Assembly (NCBI GenBank): GCA_934553285.1
Contig: CAKTFD010000124.1
Location: forward strand, 1-5,002
DNA length: 5,002 nucleotides
Direction: 5' to 3'
Source: an uncultured Faecalibacterium sp.
GTDB lineage: Bacteria > Bacillota > Clostridia > Oscillospirales > Ruminococcaceae
Every line of letters starts with the position of its first letter. The stretch's first letter is position 1. Below the pieces are notes generated by a model. That model was given only the letters and a program-made list of their open reading frames with translations. It did no database searches and had not been told where the DNA came from. Shown piece after piece: positions 1 through 5,002 of the stretch. The translations under genes were made by a program, and so were the position numbers.

Positions 1-48
1 AGCCTGCGGGTCCCAACCTGTAGGAATGTCTACCGGGGTAACTGCCGC

Positions 49-83
49 CCGCTGTTGCATTGCAACGGCGGATTTTTTCTTTT
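49..83 (+). terminator. Plus-strand intrinsic terminator for a transcript entering from the left
   Basis: On the plus strand CCGCTGTTGC (49-58), the loop ATT and GCAACGGCGG (62-71) form a 10-base-pair stem with one T-G wobble, followed by A and TTTTTTCTTTT (73-83). On the minus strand the wobble becomes an A-C mismatch and no T-run follows, so the signal points rightward. The gene or RNA it ends lies beyond the left edge; one plus-strand frame does end in TAG at 21-23, but too little is visible to name it. Confidence 0.75.
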
Positions 84-132
84 GGTGGGGTGCCCGGTGG
101 GACGAGAAAGGTAATTTTGTTTTTATATAGCG

Positions 133-166
133 CAACGCCGGACAGACTGCGGTCTGCCCGGCGTTG
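133..166 (-). terminator. Long GC-rich hairpin ending the minus-strand operon (weak U-run)
   Basis: Read on the minus strand, CAACGCCGGGCAGAC (166-152), the 4-base loop CGCA and GTCTGTCCGGCGTTG (147-133) form a 15-base-pair stem with one G-U wobble. It begins 23 bases after the stop of the 438-aa gene, the expected place for a terminator. There is no T-run after it on the minus strand (CGCTATATAAAA follows), so it is not a classical terminator in that direction. On the plus strand it is followed by TGTTTT but the stem then carries an A-C mismatch. It may work weakly in both directions or protect the 3' end of the phage mRNA. Confidence 0.55.
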
Positions 167-189
167 TGTTTTCGATCCTTCCCCTGCCC

Positions 190-1506
190 TTACTGATTCA
201 TCTCCTGCAAAATCCTTGCGATCTGTGCCGGGGTGTAGCCATCCTGCCGCAGGGCGGCGGTAATGGCCACATCGCTCTTGCCCTGGCTGCGCATCAGCGC
301 CGCCCGGTAGGGTACGGCCGCACTGGCGGCAGCGCCTTTGCCCCCGGCGGCATCTGCCGTGCCTGTGCTGCCGGTCTTTGTGCCGGATGCAGCCTTGCCT
401 GCGGCCTGGCTGGCTTTCTGCTGGGCGTTGGCCTGTTTCAGTGCCCACTCGCCTTTGGCAATGTTCAGCTTTTCGGCGGTCACATTGTTGTTGAACACCT
501 GCTGTTTCAGTGCGTCCTGATAGGCGCGCTCACTGGCGGTGTTATCGTACTTTTGCTGGGTCAGTGCATCCTGCCGCTGCTTTTCCTGCATCTGCTGGCT
601 CCACTGGGTGTCGGCGCGCTCGGCCTCGTAGGCGCGGTTGCCTGCGTAGATGTTGTACCCAGTGTTCAGCAGGCCGCCCGCCAGCGTGCCCAGACCCGTG
701 GTGCCGGTAATGGCCAGCTGCACCACATCTCCGATCACCCCCAGCACCGTCATGATGTTATTGAATACCTGCTGGCGCTGGCCTGCCTGGGTCTGCTCCT
801 GTGCGCTGTAGTAGCCGTGCAGGGTATCCAGCTGGCTCAGATGGTCCTGATACCGGCCATAATCTCTGGCGTAGGCATCGTTGTAGGCTTCGCCCTTCTG
901 CTGCAGCTGGGTGTAGTAGTCCTCCAGCTGCCGCTCATACAGGTTCCGGGCGTTCTGCTCCTGCCCGTTCAGCTGCTCCAGCCTGTGCAGCAGTTCCTCG
1001 CCGCCGCTCTGGTAGGTATCCAGTGCCAGGTTGTACAGGGTGGGGATGGCGCTGTTCAGCGCACCGATCTGCTGCTGGTAGGCCTGCTGTGCCGCACTGG
1101 CTGCATAGCTGGAGCCGTAGCCGCCGGTCAGGGCTGCAGCCTGTGCTGCCGCATCCGCGCTGGCATTATGGGCGTTCTGGGTATACAGCTGCTCGTACTG
1201 GCGGTACAGCGGGTCCCGCGTGTAGCTGTACTGGAAATTTTCCCGCTCCAGCAGCTGCCCCAGCAGGCTGTCGATCCTGTTCTGATAGCTGCTCTGGTAC
1301 TCCCCGGGGCGGCTGTCCTGCCACTGTTTCAGGGCGTTGGCCGCATCGGTCACCTTCTGGCTGGGCTGGTAGCTGGCCTGTGCCATGGCGTTTTCCACAT
1401 CCTGGCGGCTGTTCAGCCCCTCGGTGTTATAGGTCGGCTGCGCAGCGGGCTGTACCTGTGCCTGCAGTTCCGGCTGCAGCAGTTCCTCCTTCTTTTTGGA
1501 TGCCAT
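190..1506 (-). CDS. Putative internal virion / DNA-ejection protein, 438 aa
   Basis: The start ATG 1506-1504 has AGGAGG (1517-1512) 5 bases upstream; the gap to the previous stop is 18 bases. The protein is very rich in Gln, Ala and Tyr, has no cysteine, and is mostly helical. Residues 1-25 are charged and disordered-looking (ASKKKEELLQPELQAQVQ). Residues 90-165 hold a conserved-looking segment with ALTGGYGSSYAASAAQQAY (125-143). Residues 170-248 are a likely coiled coil. Residues 251-290 form the only hydrophobic, Gly-rich stretch (IMTVLGVIGDVVQLAITG, then GLGTLAGGLLNTGYN), a possible membrane-inserting hairpin. Residues 300-365 are polar helix, 366-398 a Gly/Ala/Ser/Thr linker, and 399-438 a compact helical end (GKSDVAITAALRQDGYTPAQ). 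I recall similar unnamed proteins in many Clostridia prophages. Composition, the hydrophobic centre and position after the nozzle-like gene fit ejection proteins of short-tailed phages. It is short for a tape measure and no tail-tube gene is present, but a tail-associated role remains possible. Confidence 0.8.
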   Translation of the reverse strand: MASKKKEELLQPELQAQVQPAAQPTYNTEGLNSRQDVENAMAQASYQPSQKVTDAANALKQWQDSRPGEYQSSYQNRIDSLLGQLLERENFQYSYTRDPLYRQYEQLYTQNAHNASADAAAQAAALTGGYGSSYAASAAQQAYQQQIGALNSAIPTLYNLALDTYQSGGEELLHRLEQLNGQEQNARNLYERQLEDYYTQLQQKGEAYNDAYARDYGRYQDHLSQLDTLHGYYSAQEQTQAGQRQQVFNNIMTVLGVIGDVVQLAITGTTGLGTLAGGLLNTGYNIYAGNRAYEAERADTQWSQQMQEKQRQDALTQQKYDNTASERAYQDALKQQVFNNNVTAEKLNIAKGEWALKQANAQQKASQAAGKAASGTKTGSTGTADAAGGKGAAASAAVPYRAALMRSQGKSDVAITAALRQDGYTPAQIARILQEMNQ

Positions 1507-1524
1507 AACATCCTCCTTTCATGT

Positions 1525-1710
1525 TTACAGTCCCTGCAGCTTGCTGCGCAGGGCATCAGACATATTTTCCGTATCCAGATTGGTCAGCACATACTGCAGC
1601 TGCTCCTGCATCTGGTACAGGTAGCTGCGCAGCGCCCGGGCATCCTCCGGGTCCATGTTTTCGCTGAGCCGGGGCAGCCCGAGGTTGCTCAGGCCGTTCA
1701 TGCTTGCCAT
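1525..1710 (-). CDS. Small helical phage protein of unknown function, 61 aa
   Basis: I chose ATG 1710-1708 as the start because AGGAGG (1723-1718) lies 7 bases upstream. An in-frame GTG at 1731 lies before that site, and a second ATG at 1701 forms an ATGA overlap with the upstream stop but is too far (16 bases) from the site. The first 13 bases overlap the 3' end of the nozzle-like gene, suggesting translational coupling. The N-terminus is flexible (NGLSNLGLPRLSEN); from residue 20 onward the protein is strongly helical and probably a coiled coil (EDARALRSYLYQMQEQLQYV), with leucines and aromatics at heptad-like spacing, and ends SDALRSKLQGL. There is no cysteine, membrane segment or signal peptide. 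Comparable short proteins with a LYQ..EQLQYVL core are frequent, unnamed, in Clostridia prophages (recollection). It could be an oligomerisation partner or chaperone of the proteins encoded on either side; this is inference. Confidence 0.85.
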   Translation of the reverse strand: MASMNGLSNLGLPRLSENMDPEDARALRSYLYQMQEQLQYVLTNLDTENMSDALRSKLQGL

Positions 1711-3581
1711 GCGTTCTCCTCCTGTTCCCACATCCTGCCCTTTGCCGGGGCCATAGTGCGCGCCAGGCTGCGCAGGGTGATCTGCCCTTTGCCGCGCAGC
1801 CGCAGCCGCAGCGCCCCATGCCGCCGGGGTACAAAGGGCAGCTCGTAGCTGCGGCGGCTGCCCCGGGCGGTCAGTACAGCCACTGTTTCCCAGGGGCCGC
1901 CATCGTAGCTGGCCGCCACCTCCACCGTGCTGGTGCGTTCCGCATCCAGCCGCAGGGTCAGGCGGGAGAGGTAGCGCTGCTCGGTGCCATCCAGCCCCAC
2001 ATCACCGGTGACCAGTTCAAAAGGGATGTCCGTTTCCACCCCGTCGGTGGTCTTCCAGTCCGGCTCCCGGGTGGGGTCTGCCGCCCACAGTGCCTGCCCG
2101 TCCCACAGATAAAGCTGCCCGCCGGTGCTGGCCATCTCGCAGGAGCATACATCCTCCTCGCTCCACAGCCCCTTTTCGGTATCGTAGACCAGCAGCCGGG
2201 CATCCTCCCGGGAGATGTGCAGGTAATACCGGCCATCCAGCGCACCGCCCACGGCGCTCTGGACGTTGGACAGCTTTGCGGCGTCCAGCGCACCGGACAC
2301 CTTGGTGGGCAGGCTGCCGTCCCAGGCCATCACCCCGTCCGGCGAGAGATAATACAGGGTTTCGTTCAGCACGCACAGGCTGCGGGCGGCATTTTTGGCC
2401 ACGCCCCGGCACCGCAGGCTGGAGAGCTGAAAATCCGATGGCCTGGAGCCATACAGCTTGTGCAGGGTGTTCTCCTTAAAGAACAACGCATAGCCCATGC
2501 AGGATGCCGCCCCGGTAAAAGCGCCATCGCTGCCTACGGTGACTGCATAGCTGTCCGCTGCGATGCTGCGGTAGCTGAACCAGTTGGTGGGGTCGCCCAG
2601 CTTGCAGCCGTAGATAACGTTTTCCCTGCTGCTGCAGCCCCACACCCGGTTGTTGCACTCGGTCACAAAATCCAGGTCCGGCACACGGCGTTCGATGGAT
2701 ACCATCCGGTCCGCCGCTGTACTGCGGTGCTGCCTGCCGTCCAGACTCTCCCACTGGGCAGCAGCGGCGTTCTGCACCAAGGTGCCGTAAAAATACTCTC
2801 CCTGCGGGGTGCAGCGCACCCGCAGCCAGTCCTCACCTACCTCGTACACGATCTGCTCGCCGTTCAGCTCTGTGCTCTGCCCGGCAGCTTCGGCCGCTGC
2901 GCCCTGCACGGTCACGGTATCCCACTGGCGGAACAGCGCCCCCATCCCCGCTGCCGTGATGCGGCAGTATTCCAGCGGGATCGCTGCCCAGCTGCCGGAG
3001 TTTTTGCTGTACAGTTCCAGTGTGCTGTCGTACCGCCAGGGATGCTCCGGGTCCTCCACCTTCAAAAACAGCTGTCCGTCCGCCGGGTCGGCAGGTTCTT
3101 CCCGGCCAAAGGCCTCCACCTTATAGGTCCTGCCTGCGGCATCGCAGGGGGCAAAGGTAACGCTTTTGCCCGCCGCCGTCCAGGCTGCGCCCAGCGCAGT
3201 CACGCTGCCATCCACCGTATCAAAGGCCAGCTTGTCCGGAAAGATCAGGATCTTTGTACCGATGCCCACCAGCGCCTTCCGGCTGTCGGCCACCACATCC
3301 TGTTTTGTCACCACCGGAGCGGCAGCACCGTCCGGGGTGTAGGCCAGATCCCGCCCGCAGATCGTCAGCAGGCCGTTCAGGTGGTACAGCCCGTTCAGGC
3401 CGGTCATAGCCCGCAGCCTGCGGCGGGGCGTGCGGGTGCTCAGCGCCGGGAAATCCCGGGTAGAAAAGTTCACGCCGGCGCTGTACTCGGCTTCCGAGCA
3501 GCTGTAGGTCTCGTTCAGCCCGCCAAACGCCCGCAGCAGCTGCCGGGTGTTGGCAAGCCGCGCTCTTTCTGCTAAGACCAT
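1698..3581 (-). CDS. Putative tail nozzle/stopper protein with beta-propeller-like repeats, 627 aa
   Basis: The start is ATG 3581-3579, fixed by AGGAGG (3594-3589) 7 bases upstream and 1 base after the adaptor stop; the frame stays open further upstream to 3953 but that part overlaps the adaptor gene and is an artefact. Residues 1-60 are basic and Arg-rich (LANTRQLLRAFGGLNETY; TPRRRLRAMTGLNGLYHLNG), a possible attachment arm. Residues 300-505 contain repeated blade-like strands ending in aromatic/Asp turns: NRVWGCSSRENVIYGCKLGD (311-330), GYALFFKENTLHKLYG (363-378), NETLYYLSPDGVMAWDG (406-422), DGRYYLHI (449-456), GGQLYLWDGQALWAAD (487-502). Residues 515-610 look like a beta-sandwich. No signal peptide or membrane segment is visible. 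There are 13 cysteines, including C309, C316, C326 and a CSC at 479-481, which is many for a virion protein. Beta-propellers occur in nozzle and tail-hub proteins of short-tailed phages such as P22 gp10; that comparison is by fold character and position, not proven homology. A minor tail or receptor-related protein is the alternative. Confidence 0.78.
   Translation of the reverse strand: MVLAERARLANTRQLLRAFGGLNETYSCSEAEYSAGVNFSTRDFPALSTRTPRRRLRAMTGLNGLYHLNGLLTICGRDLAYTPDGAAAPVVTKQDVVADSRKALVGIGTKILIFPDKLAFDTVDGSVTALGAAWTAAGKSVTFAPCDAAGRTYKVEAFGREEPADPADGQLFLKVEDPEHPWRYDSTLELYSKNSGSWAAIPLEYCRITAAGMGALFRQWDTVTVQGAAAEAAGQSTELNGEQIVYEVGEDWLRVRCTPQGEYFYGTLVQNAAAAQWESLDGRQHRSTAADRMVSIERRVPDLDFVTECNNRVWGCSSRENVIYGCKLGDPTNWFSYRSIAADSYAVTVGSDGAFTGAASCMGYALFFKENTLHKLYGSRPSDFQLSSLRCRGVAKNAARSLCVLNETLYYLSPDGVMAWDGSLPTKVSGALDAAKLSNVQSAVGGALDGRYYLHISREDARLLVYDTEKGLWSEEDVCSCEMASTGGQLYLWDGQALWAADPTREPDWKTTDGVETDIPFELVTGDVGLDGTEQRYLSRLTLRLDAERTSTVEVAASYDGGPWETVAVLTARGSRRSYELPFVPRRHGALRLRLRGKGQITLRSLARTMAPAKGRMWEQEENAWQA
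1718..1723 (-). promoter_or_regulatory. Shine-Dalgarno deciding the start of the 61-aa gene
   Basis: AGGAGG with the 7-base spacer AGAACGC leads to ATG 1710. The site lies inside the last codons of the upstream gene. It favours a 61-residue product over the 68-residue version that would begin at GTG 1731, and over a 58-residue version from ATG 1701. Confidence 0.85.
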
Positions 3582-3588
3582 CTTTTCA

Positions 3589-3594
3589 CCTCCT
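3589..3594 (-). promoter_or_regulatory. Shine-Dalgarno fixing the start of the nozzle-like gene
   Basis: Read on the minus strand, AGGAGG is followed by the 7-base spacer TGAAAAG and ATG at 3581. It directly follows the TAA of the adaptor gene. It rules out the longer open frame, which has no comparable site and overlaps the adaptor gene in another frame. Confidence 0.92.
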
Positions 3595-3978
3595 TTACCA
3601 GCGCCACTGCACCCGGCTGCGGGGCGGATAGTTCTGCCGCAGCCAGACCGCCAGCTCTGCGCACAGGGCATTGTACTGCGCCTGCTCCCCGGCATAGCGG
3701 TCGGTCTCGCCCAGTGCAGCATCCATCTGCGCGCACAGCAGGTGCGGATACATGGCATCAAAGGGCGGTGGTGCCAGCAGCACCTGGTCGTCCTGCACCG
3801 GCTGCTCCCACGGGCGGTCTGCGCCCACTGCCTCAAACGCTCCGCCTGCACTGCGGTCGAACAGTTTTGTGCGCAGCAGGGCATCCGCCTCCCGCAGCCA
3901 CTGCAGCCGCATCTCGGCCCCGATGCGGCAGTTGGGGCGCAGCTGCTCCGCACGCTCCAGCGCCTCTCCTACAGTCAT
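3595..3978 (-). CDS. Putative head-tail adaptor (connector) protein, 127 aa
   Basis: The complete protein starts at ATG 3978-3976 and stops at TAA (3597-3595). Its ribosome site is weaker than its neighbours': AAAGGA at 3993-3988 with a 9-base spacer, where the others have full AGGAGG. Residues 1-38 predict helices (MTVGEALERAEQLRPN, then MRLQWLREADALLRTKLF); residues 39-66 are a polar loop with an acidic stretch (VQDDQVL); APPPFDAMYPHLLCAQMDAALGE (69-91) and QYNALCAELAVWLRQN (101-116) are further helices; the tail is basic. An N-terminal helix setting up the fold, a proline-aromatic turn and two long helices resemble unnamed adaptor-like proteins of phages with this capsid type. Position between capsid and the nozzle-like gene supports a portal-bound adaptor ring. 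No catalytic motif is seen. Role is inferred from order and recalled similarity; it could instead be another neck or head-completion protein. Confidence 0.75.
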   Translation of the reverse strand: MTVGEALERAEQLRPNCRIGAEMRLQWLREADALLRTKLFDRSAGGAFEAVGADRPWEQPVQDDQVLLAPPPFDAMYPHLLCAQMDAALGETDRYAGEQAQYNALCAELAVWLRQNYPPRSRVQWRW

Positions 3979-3998
3979 TTCATCACATCCTTTTTCTT

Positions 3999-4035
3999 AA
4001 AAAAGCCCGGCCGGGGGCATCGTTCCCAGCCGGGC
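3999..4035 (-). terminator. Strong intrinsic terminator after the capsid and small-protein genes
   Basis: Read on the minus strand, an 11-base arm GCCCGGCTGGG (4035-4025), a 9-base loop and the arm CCCGGCCGGGC (4015-4005) pair along their full length with a single G-U wobble, and TTTTTT (4004-3999) follows at once. On the plus strand the same position is a C-A mismatch and no T-run follows, so the signal is directed at the leftward operon. It begins 10 bases after the stop of the 70-aa gene and ends 20 bases before the next start. No promoter can fit between it and the adaptor gene, so downstream genes must rely on read-through, antitermination or RNA processing. Confidence 0.9.
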
Positions 4036-4045
4036 AGCGTTGGTC

Positions 4046-4258
4046 TTACTGTGCCGCGTTCTCGGCGGCGGCAATGCGGGCAGCGGTCAGCTCGTCCTGC
4101 CGCTGGCTGTGCTCCAGCACCTCCGCCACAGCGGGCGGCACCTCTACCTCCACGCCCCGGCGGATCTTGTAGTTCACGCCGTTGACGCTGACGAACAGAT
4201 CGCCCTTATAGCGGCTGTTGTCCTTGAACAGCCGGATGCGCACATTCTTTTCAGCCAT
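4046..4258 (-). CDS. Small conserved phage head-region protein of unknown function, 70 aa
   Basis: The complete 70-residue protein starts at ATG 4258-4256. The Shine-Dalgarno AGGAGG (4270-4265) lies 6 bases upstream and shares its first A with the capsid stop codon, so translation is probably coupled to capsid. Residues 4-42 look like a small beta domain: a basic strand (VRIRLFKDN), then FVSVNGVNYKIRRG, then the acidic/hydrophobic strand VEVEVP. Residues 43-70 form an amphipathic helix (VAEVLEHSQRQDEL onward) with an Ala-rich tail. There is no signal peptide, membrane segment or cysteine. Similar short proteins commonly sit just after capsid genes in Firmicutes phages and are left unnamed. 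Its position between capsid and a terminator means it is made on the capsid transcript, so a decoration or capsid-associated role is possible but only inferred. A tail-chaperone-like role is less likely, since no tail-tube gene is adjacent. Confidence 0.85.
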   Translation of the reverse strand: MAEKNVRIRLFKDNSRYKGDLFVSVNGVNYKIRRGVEVEVPPAVAEVLEHSQRQDELTAARIAAAENAAQ

Positions 4259-4269
4259 GGCGCACCTCC

Positions 4270-5002
4270 TCAGTTGGCAGCGGCGGTGGCCGAGTAGCTG
4301 GACACGCTCTCGATGCGCACCATGTACTGCTCCACCAGACGCTCGGCGGCGCGCATCCCCTTCCAGCCCACGGAAGCGCGCTGGTTCAGCGGGTCATCGC
4401 CGTAGCCCAGCTGCTTGACGATATGTTCCAGACCGCCGCCTTCCAGCTCGGTCACGCCGTAGGCGTGGGCACCCAGCACCAGGGTGCCGAACACCGCCAG
4501 GCCCGTGGGGCAGGTATCGTCCTTCCAGATCTTGGCCTCGCTGGTCTCGATAAAGCGGATATTGCCCAGCTTGCCGATCTCGCCGCGGAACATGGTGTCC
4601 GGGTCGGCGTACTTGTGCACCTCCATAAACTCCCTGCAGGTCTTAAGGTCGTACGCTGCATAGGGGTGGATGATGGCGATGTAGCTGTCGCCGATGGGAT
4701 CCGCATTCATTGCCCCCAGCTGTGCAGCCGCCTGGAAAAAGAGCTTGGGGGTCAGCGTACAGCTCTTATCCAGCGCCTTGCGGCTGGTAACGGCAGTTTC
4801 GGCACCATCGGCCGCCTGCTTGGGGGCATAGATCACATTGGTGCCGCCCGCCAGCACATCGCGGGTGATGCTGTCCATGGTGCGGCCTGCCTGGCTGGCC
4901 AGCACACGGGTGGCCTGCACCACGTTGTTATCGATGGCGGTCATCTGCAGCACATCGGTCAGCGGGGTCCAGCCGCCGTACTGGTGCAGGTCGCTGGTGA
5001 TG
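4270..5002 (-). CDS. Major capsid protein, N4-gp56 family (partial; N-terminus beyond the window)
   Basis: This protein forms the icosahedral phage head shell. The frame is open to the right edge, so 243 residues and the stop (TGA, 4272-4270) are visible and the N-terminal part is missing; family members are usually somewhat over 300 residues. A GTG at 4953 is in frame but is not the start: the codons before it read YGGWTPLTDVL and continue the same family alignment. Family-like segments, numbered from the window edge, are MTAIDNN (20-26), QAGRTMDSITRDVLAGGTNVIY (37-58), HPYAAYDL (112-119) and GEIGKLGNIRFIETSEAKIW (140-159), the last being the most telling. The gene lies first in the visible minus-strand train and is followed 11 bases later by a small gene and then a strong terminator, consistent with high expression. 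I am confident of the family from recalled sequence patterns; no search was run. Confidence 0.93.
   Translation of the reverse strand, partial: ITSDLHQYGGWTPLTDVLQMTAIDNNVVQATRVLASQAGRTMDSITRDVLAGGTNVIYAPKQAADGAETAVTSRKALDKSCTLTPKLFFQAAAQLGAMNADPIGDSYIAIIHPYAAYDLKTCREFMEVHKYADPDTMFRGEIGKLGNIRFIETSEAKIWKDDTCPTGLAVFGTLVLGAHAYGVTELEGGGLEHIVKQLGYGDDPLNQRASVGWKGMRAAERLVEQYMVRIESVSSYSATAAAN

Larger units (their letters stand above)
1..189. other. Non-coding boundary region with convergent hairpins
   Basis: No convincing gene was found here. It lies downstream of the minus-strand operon. From left to right it holds a small plus-strand hairpin (GTAG 20-23 with CTAC 30-33, flanked by CC/GG), a plus-strand intrinsic terminator (49-83), a G-rich stretch with GGTGGG at 84-89 and 96-101, an A/T-rich run (111-129), and a 15-base-pair hairpin (133-166). 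A plus-strand frame running across the region starts inside the terminator and shows no ribosome site or protein-like composition. The layout suggests a junction between convergent transcripts. Confidence 0.6.

Noticed and set aside
1..60. A minus-strand frame starting ATG at 60 (MQQRAAVTPVDIPTGW...) running off the left edge
   Set aside because: Its composition is plausible, but there is no ribosome site in a region where every real gene has one, and the start falls inside the plus-strand terminator. Too little is visible to call it; sequence to the left would decide.
84..101. G-rich stretch as a G-quadruplex or T-box-like element
   Set aside because: The G-runs are short and uneven, and the match to the T-box core is poor; no leader architecture surrounds it.
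60..263. A 67-codon plus-strand open frame at the left end
   Set aside because: It starts in the loop of a terminator hairpin, has no ribosome site and runs antisense into the 438-aa gene.
1698..1731. Programmed frameshift joining the 627-aa and 61-aa products
   Set aside because: No slippery heptamer or downstream structure was seen, and the 61-aa gene has its own strong ribosome site and ATG.
166..1848. A 560-codon plus-strand open frame opposite the 438-aa gene
   Set aside because: It lacks a ribosome site, is a monotonous Leu/Gly/Val/Gln-rich translation, and mirrors the codon pattern of a well-supported minus-strand gene. High GC readily creates such antisense frames.
1704..3575. A 623-codon plus-strand open frame opposite the nozzle-like gene
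   Set aside because: It is Ala/Gly/Pro/His-rich and lacks domain-like sequence or a ribosome site. It is an antisense shadow of the 627-aa gene.
3582..3953. N-terminal extension of the nozzle-like gene to 3953
   Set aside because: The extension is Arg/Cys-rich, overlaps the adaptor gene in another frame, and the AGGAGG site at 3594-3589 clearly sets the start at 3581.

Overview
The whole window is best read as part of a phage or prophage structural (virion assembly) module. It is transcribed right to left on the minus strand and has high GC. Gene density, near-perfect AGGAGG ribosome binding sites and gaps or overlaps of about 10-20 bases fit a bacteriophage of a Gram-positive host. The protein style and GC suggest a gut Clostridia host of the Faecalibacterium/Gemmiger/Subdoligranulum type. 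That host assignment is an inference; no host gene is present to confirm it.

In transcription order from the right edge: (1) the C-terminal part of an N4-gp56-type major capsid protein, cut by the window edge; (2) a 70-residue conserved small protein; (3) a strong intrinsic terminator immediately after it, in the middle of the gene train; (4) a 127-residue candidate head-tail adaptor; (5) a 627-residue beta-rich, probably propeller-containing protein, the candidate tail nozzle or stopper; (6) a 61-residue helical protein whose start overlaps the end of the previous gene; (7) a 438-residue Ala/Gln-rich helical protein with one central hydrophobic stretch, the best candidate for an internal virion or DNA-ejection protein; (8) a 189-base non-coding stretch with two hairpins, one placed to end the minus-strand operon and one a good plus-strand terminator for a transcript arriving from the left.

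The order capsid, small head protein, adaptor, nozzle-like protein, ejection-like protein, with no tail-tube or tape-measure gene between them, is what a short-tailed (podovirus-like) particle would need. DNA would leave the capsid through the adaptor and nozzle, and the ejection protein would cross or breach the host membrane. Only the capsid call rests on clear family recognition. The other roles rest on gene order, fold-like sequence character and recollection of similar unnamed phage proteins.

The most interesting feature is the terminator directly after the capsid pair. It would let capsid and its small partner be made in large amounts while neck and ejection genes rely on read-through. 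No CRISPR array, tRNA, insertion sequence, integrase or defence gene was seen. The very long plus-strand open frames opposite the 438- and 627-residue genes are GC-driven shadows.
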